Below are positions 36,025-47,220 of a DNA stretch of 64,000 nt, one piece after another. The first letter of the stretch is position 1; each line of letters opens with the position of its first letter. This DNA comes from Brachypodium distachyon. Taxonomy: Eukaryota > Streptophyta > Magnoliopsida > Poales > Poaceae. Position numbers and translations under genes: made by a program. A model generated the notes under the pieces. It saw nothing but the letters and a program-made list of their open reading frames with translations. It was not told where the DNA came from and searched no databases. Location of the stretch: positions 8,019,501-8,083,500 of the forward strand of contig NC_016131.3 in the NCBI RefSeq assembly GCF_000005505.3, in the 5' to 3' direction.

Positions 36025-38259
36025 AAATCCCCAAACCAACTATCTTGCCTATCACTCAGCTTTGTTAGAATACGAGAAGGAACATCCAATCTAAGCATAT
36101 ACGGAGTATTGTTGGGTCGGGGTTAGTGGATAGCCGAAGAATGCCGTGCATGGATCACACGAAAAGAGAAAAGAAAAGAAACCCTGTGTGATCCGCGCTG
36201 ACGCGACCTGTGCGCCTGGCAAAGATCACCACAAAATTTGCACATGCATGCCCTTACCTGACTCCGATTTTACAGGTGCGATTTTCTTGGTGTTTATCAC
36301 CACACCGACTGTTCGGACAACAGGTACACGCACACGTGTCGATACGTCCATAGCTTCTCCATTAATTAGCAACACCAGCAGTACTCAAACACTGATATAT
36401 TATTACGTACTATAAATTGCTTTTTTCAATGAAGATTGCACTGGTGAAGCATCCAAGTGATTCGTTAGCCAAGGCAGGCTGGCAGTATGGCATCAATCAT
36501 TCGCAAAGATACACCGTACGGTACACAAGATCAAATCCCTACGTACACGTACGTACACCTGCTTCCTTGTCTGCTGGACGTACTATTGTAGCATTCTTTT
36601 GTTTTATACTTCGATTCGTGTCTTCACCAGATATATGATGGGACTTGGGTATGCTATGAAACTAAAGATGATGTGCATTAATGTGTGGTTGGTTGCGTGG
36701 TTCATATAACCTGGCGCTGTCTAATTAAGTTTGTTCGAGCATAATTTTAACAGGAATTATCTGCACAAAACTGCAATGATGATTTTAAATTACAGCTGGG
36801 TAATATCCCAGGCTTTGACTTCATGATGCTAAACAACGCATCCACATGTATAGATATCGAGCCTGCTGATTGCTACTAAATCAAAAGACCCAATTCAGGA
36901 TTGTAACGACTGTCCCATCCGCATGGATTCCGGAGCTTACAGTTTACAGATCTTGCCTATGTTCGAGAAATGCAAGAGATTGCATTGGCGATCCATCTAG
37001 CGAACTGATCATGAGCTGCTTTTCCAGGCTAGAGATACTACAAGATTTGCCTGGGAAATGCCGTAGATCGCCAGAAGAAGCAGCATGCATATATACTGTT
37101 CTGATTATCATGGCCAATTGTCCATCGACATCGATTCTCTCCTCCGCTCTCGAGCCTCACCCCGAGTTCGATTAGCGATATTCACCGTCTCTTCCGGTAT
37201 AAGTGGTGGTGGTGGTGGGTGGATCACTGGATTGTCACTTCGGTCCAAGATATGGTTTTCGTTGCGTTCGCTTCGACACGGCCAGAGTGAGCGCGCCGCT
37301 AACGCCATGATCGATCTGACTGAGCATGCGGTCGAACTAAGGACGTGTTGTACGTGAATCTCTTGAGGTCCGAGCTGCGCGTGCTGGATCGACCGATCGA
37401 TATACAGAGCGAATCATCAACTTGGATGCTGCCTGACGTACGCTGACAAGAGACGGTGTGATCTAGTAGATCCTGCCCTGCTCTGCTCTTCTTCCGTGTG
37501 GGCCGCCGCTGTCGGGAGCGCCCGAGCAGGTTGGCACTTGCGGAAGAGCAATCTCGTTTTCATGGGCCATACCAGCGCATTCACCGCACCAAACCGGAGA
37601 ACCGCAGGAAAAAGAGTAGTACATGCGCAGATAAAGGCCGATTGCACGGACGGACGAACAGGCCCGATATGATCGAAACTGGTAGATGGTCGGCCCAGCA
37701 GAAGTCTCAGACAGGAGATTGCAGCTTTTTAAGAAGTGGAGGCCCAGTGTCCTTGGTCCGTGTTATGGATTTATTATGGATTTTGGGCTCCCGGGCACTA
37801 GATTAACGCAACTTGCCAAAAGCTAGCGTTTCTTCTGAATGGCTCTCTGAGTCTTTAAATCTGAATGGCCCAGCCCACCGGAACAGGGCAACCATATATG
37901 CACTATTTGGACCAAGGTATGTTCTAAAAGGATTCTAAAAAAAAAAGGGTATGTTCTAAAAGAAAAAAACTTGGACCAATGTATGCTTGACCGAATGCAG
38001 CTAGGTGTCTTCCAACTGTGCTGTCAAAAGAAAAGGTGTCTTCCAACTGGACACAAATCAACTTTTTTTTAAAAATCGAACACAAATCCAATTTGGCGCA
38101 TCTTTGGCGTAGTATAATTTCTTCCCTTATTTTCTTGAAACAGAGACGCAAAGCTTGACTCAGCCAATACGGGAGGACACAGTCCAGAAAGCACGAGCAA
38201 AAAGAAAGGGAGCGGGGAACTCCGTGGCCTACTCTACCGAGATCAAGGGTCGCAAGTAA
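36025..38259. other. Intergenic stretch, no supported gene
   Basis: Mixed-composition DNA left of the large MULE, with open frames of at most about 100 codons and no recognisable products. No MITE with clear ends seen. Confidence 0.4.
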
Positions 38260-38268
38260 TTGTTCCTG
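38260..38268. repeat. Left 9-bp target site duplication of the MULE
   Basis: TTGTTCCTG, identical to 47221-47229 directly after the right terminal inverted repeat. A 9-bp duplication is the hallmark of Mutator-superfamily insertion. Confidence 0.95.
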
Positions 38269-38525
38269 GCTAATTTTTTTTAAATAATACGATTTTTTTA
38301 ATCATTTTCAAAAATAATACGCATTTTTAAATTTTTTTAAAAATAATACGGCCTCGGCCAGGCCGAGGCCGATTGGGCCCAATCGGCCTGGCCCAAGCCG
38401 ATTAGGCCCAGTCGGCCTCGGCCAGGCCGACTGCAGGCCGCTTGCGCCCGGGCTGCCCGACTGGCGCCCAGTCGGCTTGGGCCAGGCCGACTGGGCTGTC
38501 GGCTTCGCCTGGGCCGATTGGAGCC
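38269..38525 (+). repeat. Left terminal inverted repeat of the MULE
   Basis: Outer 75 bp are AT-rich with the motif AATAATACG three times. The inner part is GC-rich and made of short palindromes such as GGCCTCGGCCAGGCC, ATTGGGCCCAAT and CAGTCGGCC. It aligns with the reverse complement of 46960-47220 over its whole length, at lower identity towards the inside. Confidence 0.9.
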
Positions 38526-39039
38526 GACCGCGCACGGGCCCGCGCGCCTTTTCTCTTTTTCCCTTTATTCCTTCCCTTCTTCCTCCCCAGGCCGAGCCCG
38601 AGCAGCCCAGCGCCCAGCTCGCCCTTCCCTGCCCTTCCCTTCTGTTGTTGCTGTTCTCTTCTTCCTCCTCAAAAATGCCCCCAATTTCTAGCCAAAATTA
38701 GTGAGATTTGTTCCCGTTTAACCCACAAAACTGCATCCCTTGCTATTTAGCACCCAATGACACCTTGATCTACTCTTTTCGTTGAACATTTTGAGCTAAT
38801 TTCGTGTTCCTAAGTTTGGGCAATGGTGGTGGTTTGGAGGAGTTTGGAGGTGGTGGTGGTGCTCATCCGGTGACCGTGGGGCTGCTCGAGGTTGGGGTTC
38901 GCACGCTTCAAGGGTAAATCCTAATCTCTCACGTATTTATCCTATAATGTATATGTTTATGAGGATATGTGTGTACGTATATATAGAAGTATGTTTTAGC
39001 GTTTGGTAGTGCTCATTATTTTGGACAACTGTTAATGTC

Positions 39040-39835
39040 CTACTGCTTAGTATTTGATGCATCTAAATATTATGGCCGGGAGTAATATGTTTTGATAGAA
39101 TAGATTTTTTTTATGCCGTACTGCTTAGTATTTGACACGTATTAATATTTTTAATATGCCGTACTGCTTAGTATTTGATGCGTATTAATATTTTTAATAT
39201 GCCGTACTGCTTAGTATTTGACGCGTTTAAACATTTTTAATATGCCGTACTTGTGATTATTTGACGCGTACTAATATTTTTAATATGCCGTACTGCTTAG
39301 TATTTGACGCGTCTAAACATTTTTAATATGCCGTACTGCTAAGTATTTGACGCGTCATAATATTTTTTATATGCCGTACTGGTTAGTATTTGACGCGTAT
39401 TAATATTTTTTATATGCCGTACTGGTTAGTATTTGACGCGTATTAATATTTTTTATATGCCGTACTGGTTAGTATTTGACACGTATTAATATTTTTAATA
39501 TGCCGTACTGCTTAGTATTTGACGCATCTAAACATTTTTAATATGCCGTACTGCTTAGTATTTGACGCGTATTAATATTTTTAATATGCCGTACTGGTTA
39601 GTATTTGACACGTATTAACATTTTCAATATGCCATACTGGTTAGTATTTGACGCGTATTAATATTTTTTATATGCCGTACTGGTTAGTATTTGACGCGTA
39701 TTAATATTTTTAATATGACGTACTGCTTAGTATTTGACGCGTATTAATATTTTTAATATACCATACTGCTTAGTATTTGACATGTATTAATATTTTTTAT
39801 ATGCCGTACTGCTTACTAATTGACGCGTCTAAACA
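39040..39835. repeat. Minisatellite, about 18 copies of a 43-bp unit
   Basis: The unit contains GCCGTACTGCTTAGTATTTG, ACGCGTATTAATATT and TTTAATAT. About eighteen copies of 43-45 bp lie head to tail with few changes (CTTAGT/GGTTAGT, GTATTAAT/GTCTAAAC). The array ends 19 bp before the transposase ATG, and TTTTTTTAG just before that ATG could be a splice acceptor, so the array probably sits in a 5' intron of the transposase gene. Confidence 0.93.
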
Positions 39836-39853
39836 TTTTTTTAGGCATCAGAG

Positions 39854-42580
39854 ATGTCCGGTGTAGTGAAGTTTGTTTTTTACTACGGTTCCGGTACTGT
39901 CTTAACAACCGAGCACCGAGCTGATCTGAGTCAGTTTAAGTACGTGGAGTTGGATCTAACAGCCCCTCAAACATGAACGTTTAGTCAGCTGCAAGAATGG
40001 TTGGTAGGATGTTTAGCGGTCAATCCTGAAACATACACCGTCCGTGTGCAAGCATTGTGGACCAAGTCAAGTTCAAATATTTTCTGGGTTTTGAGGCCGA
40101 TAGACCGGACATCAAAGTGGGTGCGCTGGTTACAAAGTTGCGAGAAAAGGGGAACTACACCTGTCGCCTTAATCCAGGTTGTCGCTCATGAGACCAATCC
40201 AGCTGAAGGCGAGGGTGAATCAAGTTATGACTTGTCCAATGCAAACTCTGTGTCGAATGCTGGAGGTGGTGGTTATGAATCAGGCCAGAGCTCCGGGGCA
40301 GTAGGAGAGGATGAGTACACTGGCGAGGCAGATGCGGACGAAGAAGATGGTCACTTGCAGAACGAGATGGAGGATGAAGATACAGATGGTCGTAGTTCTT
40401 ATGACGATGAGTCTCATGAGTCGGACGAAGAGGAGGTGCCAATTCCTGCATCATGGAATCAGCACTTCTCTTCAGCTATGACCGTGAACGATGGGCATGA
40501 CTCTGCATGGCAATATCATAAGAACAACATTGCGAATGGTGCCAGATTTCCTGACAAGAAACATCTGCAGGATGCCATAGTTGCTTGGGCAATGTCCACG
40601 CAAAGGGTTTTCAAAACAACAGTCTCTTCACAAAAATATCTGACAATGGAGTGCGAACAAATAGATTGTCCCGAGAGGGTGCATGGCTATGTTCCTAAGT
40701 ATGACACAGATTGGGTTGTGAGTGACTTGGTGTTGCACAGATGTGTCATTCCGAGTATCCCTCAAGACCATCGTAACCTCTCATCGACGCTTCTTGCTCG
40801 GTTGCTTTACATGGAGATAGTGGAGAGCAAAGCAATAGAAGTGAAGGCCATCATGCATAAGGTCAGGGTAAGGTTTAAGTATAACATTTCGTATGGCAAG
40901 GCTTGGATGGCTAAGCAGAGGGCTCTTGAGGAAAGATTTGGTTCGTTTTTCGACTCGTACGACTCTGTTGTCCGCCTCCTCCATACACTGCAAGCCCGTA
41001 ATCCAGGCACCTATGTCGACATCCAACACTTCATGCACCCAGAGTATCCAACTGTGAGGGTGCTGCAACGACTGTTCTTCACTTTCGGTGTATGCGTCCA
41101 AGCTTTCCATCATTGTCGACCGGTGTTATGCGTAGATGGCACTTTTCTCACTGGCAAATACAGGGGGCAGATCTTGACCGCCATTGGTCAAGACGGCAAC
41201 AATCAAATCGTTCCGCTCGCATTTGCTTTCGTGGAGGGTGAGAACACTGGAAGTTGGTTATGGTTTTTCAGGCAGCTCAAGAGAGCAATTGTGCATGATA
41301 AGCCGAATGTGTGCATCCTTCATGACAGACATGCAGGCATACTCAGTGCGATAAAAACACTGACAAACCCTGGGCCTGATGAACAAACTCCATGGCAGGA
41401 CATGCAGAGTCGTTGGTGCATGCGGCATTTGGGGGCCAACTTTTTCTCGTAGTTCAGGAACAAGTCACTTATGAATCTATTCAAGAAACTCTGCAAACAG
41501 AACCAACAATGGAAGTACACTAGGATATGTGGTTATCTTGATGAGTTCACGAAGAAACATGTTAGGGAGAGGACAGCGGCACGAAACGCGGCGGTAGCAG
41601 CACATGTAGCAGCAGTGGCTGCACAGACAGCAGTTGGAACAGGACCATCTGAGGAAGAACCTGTTGGGCTTTGTGACTTGCCAGGGTTTGACCCACCCGT
41701 CACTAGGAGAAGGGTTGGGAGGCAGATTAAAAACTTCCAGCAGTGGATAGAGCACGAGCCTCTGGAGCGGTGGTCTTTGCTACACGACACACATGGCGCA
41801 AGGTACGGTGTCATGACTACTAACCTGGCAGAGACATACAACTTTGTCCTGAGGGGAAATAGGGCTTTACCACTTACAGCCATCGTCGAGGGTATTTTCC
41901 ATGGCACGGTGAAGTATTTCAGAGAAAGATGCCAGAGAGCTTAAATGCATATCATGAACAACGCAAATACACCGTACTGTGAAAAGATTATGAAGTACAT
42001 GGATGGGAAGATGGAAAAAGCTAGGTCGCATACTGTCGTCGCCATCGGTAATCAAGAACACAGGTTTGAGGTGCGCTTGCCAACTGACAAGTTCGGCGTT
42101 GGAAATGAATTGAGGACACAGGAGGTGAAGATTGGAAATGAAGCGTGGCCAACGTGTGAGTGCACCTGCAACAAACCAAAGTTGCTTCACCTTCCTTGCT
42201 CACATGTACTTGCTGCTTGCGGGCAGCTAGGGATGGACGCAATCTCATTTGTGTCTCCCTATTACCTGAAAGAGTCTGTGCTTAACACATGGACGGGTGA
42301 GATGCTAGGGTTTTGTGCAATGGGCAATTTCAACAAGGTAACCCTTGGTGAAAGGCGGTACATCCCTGACCCCGGGCTACTGCGGACAGGCACAGGCAGA
42401 CGCCCGTCCAGGCGCATCCGAAATGATATGGATGAATCTGAAGCCGGAGGACCGTCACGACAATGTTTTCGATGCAACCATTTTGGCCACAGGAACACTT
42501 ATTATCCAACTTTCGGTACTGGTGGAGCTACTGCCCGTGGAAGAGGCAGACGTGGACGACGAGGGAGAGAAAGAAACTAG
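39854..42580 (+). pseudogene. mudrA-type transposase, broken by three in-frame stops
   Basis: One reading frame runs from the ATG at 39854 to the stop at 42578-42580 (908 codons) but is interrupted by TGA at 39974, TAG at 41450 and TAA at 41942, with no frameshift. N-terminal part: MuDR-type DNA-binding region, then an acidic Asp/Glu/Ser-rich stretch (about residues 120-200). The MULE transposase domain shows CVDGTFLTGKYRG with Asp428, and ILHDRHAGI with Asp491, the first two acidic residues of the DDE triad. A SWIM zinc finger follows at about 768-784 (CECTC...LPCSH). A CCHC knuckle at about 871-883 reads CFRCNHFGH but has Tyr at the last Cys position. The end is Gly/Arg-rich. It would cut and move the element if intact; here it should be dead. 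Confidence 0.93.
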
Positions 42581-42599
42581 GCTTATCATGCATATGTGA

Positions 42600-42850
42600 A
42601 ACTATGTGTTAATTTGTACCCTATGTTTTAATTTGTACAATTTGTGGAACTATGTGTTAATTTGTACTCCGTGAAATTATGTGTTAATTTGTACTCTATG
42701 TGGAACTAAGTTTTATTTTGTACTTCGTGAAACTAAGTGTTAATTTGTGCCCTATGTTTTAATTTGTACTCTGTGTGAAACTGTGTGTTAATTTTTACGC
42801 TTTGTTCAATTATGTTTTAATATGTACTCTCGGTTTAACTATGCTTAACT
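42600..42850. repeat. Degenerate AT-rich tandem repeat behind the transposase
   Basis: Copies of GTGTTAATTTGTACTCTATG with variants GTGGAACTAT or GTGAAACTA between them, about eight to nine in 250 bp. Two related copies occur in the PMD gene at 43466-43545, in an intron. Confidence 0.8.
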
Positions 42851-42894
42851 TAATTTGTATGTCTAACTATGTTTATAAATGTTGCAGGCACAAA

Positions 42895-45426
42895 ATGGAG
42901 AGAGTATCATTGCTATCTCCAGAGATTGAGAGTAAGCATCGGGCTGCTCGATTGGTGGCGCATCCTGGGAGTGTCGAGCCCCTTGTCACGCGCACTCCTA
43001 AGGAAAATTGGATGATACACCTTGTCTGGATTCAGCGGTATTTATTCAATCATCCCTTGCATGTACATTTTATTTATTCACCCCTTGCATGTACAATTAA
43101 TTCAATAATCCCTTGCATTTACATTTTATTTATTCATCCCTTGCATGTCCACTTTATTTATGCAGTTTGAAGTGGGCTGGCCTTTTACCTTTCGCACGAC
43201 TTGTTGAGGCAACTCGTGCGGAAATGGTAGAGGGCGAGTGACGAGGCTTCAACTCTAGACGGGTACAAATTGACCACTCGCTGCTGAGCTGCTTAGTGGA
43301 CAGATGGAGGCCCGAGACACACACGTTTCACTTTCGCTGGGGAGAGATGGCTCCTACTCTTCAGGATGTGTCGATGCTGCTGGGACTACCATTGGTGGGT
43401 GATCCCATAGGACCGTTGCAGGCACCAGCTGATTGGCAGGAGGGTATGGCACTACGCTTTCAAGGTATGTGTTAATTCGTGCTCTGTGTTTTAATTTGTT
43501 TGTACTCTATGTGGAATTATGTGTTAATTTGTGCCCTACGTTTTCAAGGTATTCTTGCCGGAGCTGGGCCACTCACCTCGGAGGCTCACGGACCTAAGCT
43601 AGATTGGTTGCTCAATTACCAGGTTAGATCGATGTGTTTTAAGTTAATATATCTAACTCATATACTTGCATGGGTTTACTAACACTTGGTTTTTGTTGCA
43701 TGCAGATTCAGAAGTTTGGGTATCCAGAGACCCAAATGACTGAGCCTCAGATCACTCGGAGCCTTGAGGCATATATAATGTGACTTCTCGGGAAGGTGAT
43801 GTTCACCGAGAACCACGTCACCACCATTAGCGCACGCTACATCCCTATTGCAGTGGAGATCGCGAATGCAACTTGTGGTGACGACATCACACAGAGGAGT
43901 TGGGGTTCGGCCGTCTTAGCGGCTACGTACCGAGGTATGTGCAATGCTTGCCAGCTTGCGTCGCCCAAGTCAGCCCTGCTTGGATGTCCTTTATTGTTGC
44001 AGCTCTGGTCGTGGGAAAGGTTTTCTATCGGCCGACCAGACGTTACGGGTGATCACCCTAACCCTGAGCAGGAGTTGTTTGACTTAGAACACATCGACCT
44101 GCCTACTTTCGTGACAATTTGGACACGTAGCAAGGTATGTCGAATGTGAAATTCATACATTAGTTTACATAAACCATGAAAGAAGCTAACTTGTTTTTTT
44201 TACAGAGACGCTTTGCACACGATCAGGTCAGGAATTGCTACCCATCATTCAACGAGCAGTTCGACGTGTTGCACTCTGAGGCGGTTGTCTGGGAGCCGTA
44301 CACACAGGACGCCATCGAGGATAGATACCCTGGCGGGATGTCCACGGTCTGCACGAGAGATTACGCTTACTGGATGACAAAATCAAACATCATCTTTGAC
44401 GTCTGCGTGGAGGAGATGGCCCAGCAGAGGGTCATGAGGCAGTTTGGGGCACGCCAATTGGTCGTTCCTCCACCGACGGAGGATCCACTTCCACAGGTCG
44501 TCCACAGGTATCTGCGGTTCTCTAATTTATGATTGTCGTCCAGAATTGTCCAGAATTTATTTATCAACTTTCTATTGCGATCTCAGGTTTACCAGGAAGG
44601 GAAGTACCAGGACCCAGACTCAGTGGCTGCAGAGGGTTCAGTCGTACGTCATAGAGTGGGAGACTGCGACGACACGGGTTTGGCCATTGGCGGCCTTTGA
44701 TCTCGATCTATTCAACGGATATTTGCAGAGGTACATGACAGCTACCCGATTGACCATCATTCAACACTCTCACCCCCAGGAGATAGCCGAGCCGAGTTTG
44801 CAAGATATGTACCCTAGCCAGTCTACTTCAGGCTCTAGACAGCACACGGTAAGTATCTTCTCTTAACATAATGCATGTGTTTGTTACGTACTTTGCCATA
44901 TATATGTAATACTCTTCGTGCCAATTGCAGGCTCAGTTGACACAGGATTTACAGGACGAGTTCGCTGCGTATGGACGTTCGCTTTCGACCGGTCCACTTC
45001 TACTACCATGGGAGCCGCACCAGTCCTGGCTTAGACAAATGGAGGAGAAGCTACGCTCTGTTTACGCGGCTATCACGTGCACAGACCCAGCCACAGGGTA
45101 TGTATATTTTTATCTATTGTGTTTGTTACCATGACTGCTACACAATTGTAATGCTAAGTACTTTCACACATGCAGGAGCCTACGGGCATCAGTCATCGTT
45201 GTCCGAACCCTCGTGGGGTAGTAAGCAGGATCACGCTCAAGGAGAGGACTATTCTGTCCAACACAGCTGGATGTTCAGTACTCCACCACCAGACCCCACA
45301 CAGGAGGATACACAGTATCGTGAGGATGGGTCCGTGATTCTTCAGCACAACGTAGTGCCTCCTCATAGGTATGGCTGGACCATGCCACAGGCACCCCCGG
45401 AACGCCGTCCCAGACGTTGTGCCTGA
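42895..45426 (+). pseudogene. Plant mobile domain (PMD/MAIN-like) protein gene carried by the MULE
   Basis: Probable exons: 42895-43037, 43166-43464, 43549-43622, 43706-44134, 44206-44507, 44587-44848, 44931-45097 and 45176-45426. The product shows the PMD pattern in order: WAGLLPFARLVEATRAEM, DRWRPETHTFHFRWGEM, TLQDVSMLLGLPLVGDPIG, SWGSAVLAATYRGMC, LLGCPLLLQLWSWERF, NCYPSFNEQFDVL and QRVMRQFGARQ. TGA codons at 43239 and 43781 interrupt it in frame; the second follows AYIM, where a Trp is usual. The most obvious splice sites for the last two exons change frame, so either a site is misjudged or an indel is present. Related host proteins (MAIN, MAIL1) act in genome stability and silencing; the role of the transposon-borne form is not known to me. 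Confidence 0.85.
43040..43165. repeat. Small tandem repeat in PMD intron 1
   Basis: Three to four copies of a 34-36 bp unit with CCCTTGCATGTACATTTTAT and TTATTCA, filling the whole intron. Confidence 0.75.
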
Positions 45427-45589
45427 TATTTGGATGTAGGTCCTATGTATGAGACATATTTCTACCTATGTATGAGAGAGACATGTTACTAATTTTTGCA
45501 TTCTTATTCAAGTTACATTTGCATATAAATAACGGCAGGACTTAAATACATATGCAATAGAAAGACTGAAATTAAAACCGACAACTTAA

Positions 45590-45765
45590 AATAAACGGGA
45601 AACGGTGGCAGTAAAAGGAGGCGGGAAAAGGAGGCGGTAAACGGTGGCGGAAAAACGAGGCGGGAAACAATGGCGGGAAAACGAGGCGGGAAACGGTGGC
45701 GCGAAAAGGAGGCGGGAAAACCAGGCGGGAAAAAGAGGAGGGAAACGGTGGCGGGAGAATGAGTT
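45590..45765. repeat. GC-rich short tandem repeats in front of the GRF-type gene
   Basis: About ten copies of a 15-17 bp unit of the form GGCGGGAAAACGAGGCGGG, GGCGGGAAACGGTGGCGGG. They end 10 bp before the TATA box of the next gene, so they occupy its proximal promoter. GGCGGGAA resembles an E2F-type binding site (TTTCCCGCC on the other strand), which would tie expression to S phase; that link is inference. Confidence 0.8.
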
Positions 45766-45773
45766 TGAGAGCC

Positions 45774-45780
45774 TATAAAT
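45774..45780 (+). promoter_or_regulatory. TATA box of the GRF-type gene
   Basis: TATAAAT, 70 bp upstream of the ATG at 45850, directly downstream of the GGCGGGAAA repeats. Confidence 0.65.
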
Positions 45781-45849
45781 ACCTCATCTCCGGTAGTCAT
45801 CCAAGCATCCTTCCCACTACTGTTTTTTCCAATATTTCAGTGTTCCCAA

Positions 45850-46513
45850 ATGAGTTTGCCTTGCTCGGACCAGGGCGAGAGGCCGAGGAGGATGAAAGAT
45901 GCGATGTTGCCTCTGGGGGTGGAACATCTCAGGTGTTGGTGTGGCAATCTATGCAAGGTGAAGGAAGTGACAGATTTTTCAGATAAGCTGGGCATGAGGT
46001 TTTTCATGTGCGCGAACTATGAGTATGAACCACCTGTCCCGGTTTCGCCGTACGACAAGCCTCCGGTAAGCACATTTAGGTGTTCTAAAACATGTTTGTT
46101 GTGTCATATCAGATTTGTAACAGTAGTCTTTTTTGTAGTCTCCTCCGCCCCTATGCATGTGGTATCGTTAGATTGACACAGAGATGCCGGATTGGGCGGT
46201 GGAAGAGATCAAAACAAGGTCTCGAAATGCATGGCAGCGTTTCCACGCGGAGGAGCATGCGGAAAAAGCTGCAGCCCAGGAGAAAGAGGAGCAAGAGAGA
46301 GAGATGAAAGAGCATAGGGAGGAACAACGTCGTTGGATTGACGAAGCACTGAGGAAAAACAAGGAGAAAGCGCTTGAGATGCAAGAGGAGCAACGAAGGC
46401 GCAAGGATGCTCATGAGGCAGAAAGGGAGAGGCAAAGAGAAAGGGCCGCCGTGGCAAAGGCTGCAGAAGAACGTGGTGATACGAGCGGAAAATGGCCTAA
46501 GTGGACTCAGTAG
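45850..46513 (+). pseudogene. GRF-type zinc finger and coiled-coil protein gene of the MULE
   Basis: Two exons, 45850-46065 and 46139-46513, joined at a GTAAG donor and a TTTTTGTAG acceptor with frame kept. Exon 1 encodes CWCGNLCKVKE...GMRFFMC, matching the start of GRF zinc fingers (CxCG...C...GRxFxxC). Exon 2 encodes a strongly charged helix of about 90 residues (EEHAEKAAAQEKEEQEREMK and onwards), very likely a coiled coil, ending at KWPKWTQ. A TAG at 46169 follows CMWYR, a place where the pattern suggests Trp, so the copy is broken. GRF fingers bind single-stranded nucleic acid in other proteins; here a role in transposition or in host-factor recruitment is only a guess. Confidence 0.75.
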
Positions 46514-46959
46514 TGCTTGTGTTTTTATGTATTTGCTATTTTTAATTATGTCCAATTGCGGTATTACCAATGTATGTTAATTTACTCGTGACTTGGTTCC
46601 GTAACCAGCACATTATCGATGTATGTTAATTTATCTAAATATCAAGTCTTTCAGTTCAAACAAACCGCAAAGAATCGACACAGAAATTGTCCAGCAATTT
46701 GTCGATATATGTTACTCTTTATCCAAATTGTCAAGTCTTTAAGTTCAAAAACCCGCAAGGATTCGAGACAAAAATGGGCCTCGGCCGTGTATGCGTTGAT
46801 CATGCAACGAACTAGCGGCGAAGACTAATTACTTCCAATCGGATTTGGCGTGTTACTTTTATCCATGTTGTCGAGTATTTTAGTTTAAAAGACCGGAAGG
46901 ATCCGAAAAAAAATATGAAATTACTTCGAAATGAATTGAATCCAGTCGGCCTGGCCCAA

Positions 46960-47220
46960 ACCAACTGGGCCAGTCGGCCTGGGCGAAGCCAACTGGGCTT
47001 CAGTCGGCCTGGGCCAGGCCGACTGGCGCGTGGGGGCCCCGCGGGCGAGACGGGCGGCCTGCAGTCGGCCTGGCCGAGGCCGACTGGGCCTAATCAGCTT
47101 GGGGCAGTCCGATTGGGCCCAATCGGCCTCGCCCAGGCTGATGCCGTATTATTTAAAAAAAAAAACACGTATTATTTTTAAAAATGATTAAAAAAATCGT
47201 ATTATTTAAAAAAATTTAGC
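46960..47220 (-). repeat. Right terminal inverted repeat of the MULE
   Basis: Reverse complement matches the left TIR from the outermost GCTAAA inward, including three AATAATACG motifs and the palindromic GGCC blocks such as ATTGGGCCCAAT. The inner end differs more than the outer end. Confidence 0.9.

Larger units (their letters stand above)
38269..47220 (+). mobile_element. Mutator-like element (MULE) with transposase, PMD and GRF-type genes
   Basis: An 8952-bp element bracketed by a perfect 9-bp duplication. Its ends are inverted copies starting GCTAAWTTTTTTTAAATAAT; the first 50 bases are almost identical. Order on the plus strand: left TIR, TG-rich leader, 43-bp minisatellite, transposase (39854-42580), AT-rich repeats, PMD-protein gene (42895-45426), GC-rich repeats, GRF/coiled-coil gene (45850-46513), right TIR. 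All three genes contain in-frame stops, so the copy is not autonomous now. The perfect target duplication suggests that insertion is not very old. MULEs with accessory PMD or zinc-finger genes are known from plants in general; whether this exact three-gene set has been described I cannot tell. Confidence 0.95.

Noticed and set aside
39040..39835. Possible CRISPR-like array
   Set aside because: Units are contiguous and nearly identical with no unique spacers; this is a minisatellite in a plant transposon.
45061..45426. A clean frame through the last two PMD exons
   Set aside because: Joining the evident GT and AG sites shifts frame, so I did not claim a continuous product.
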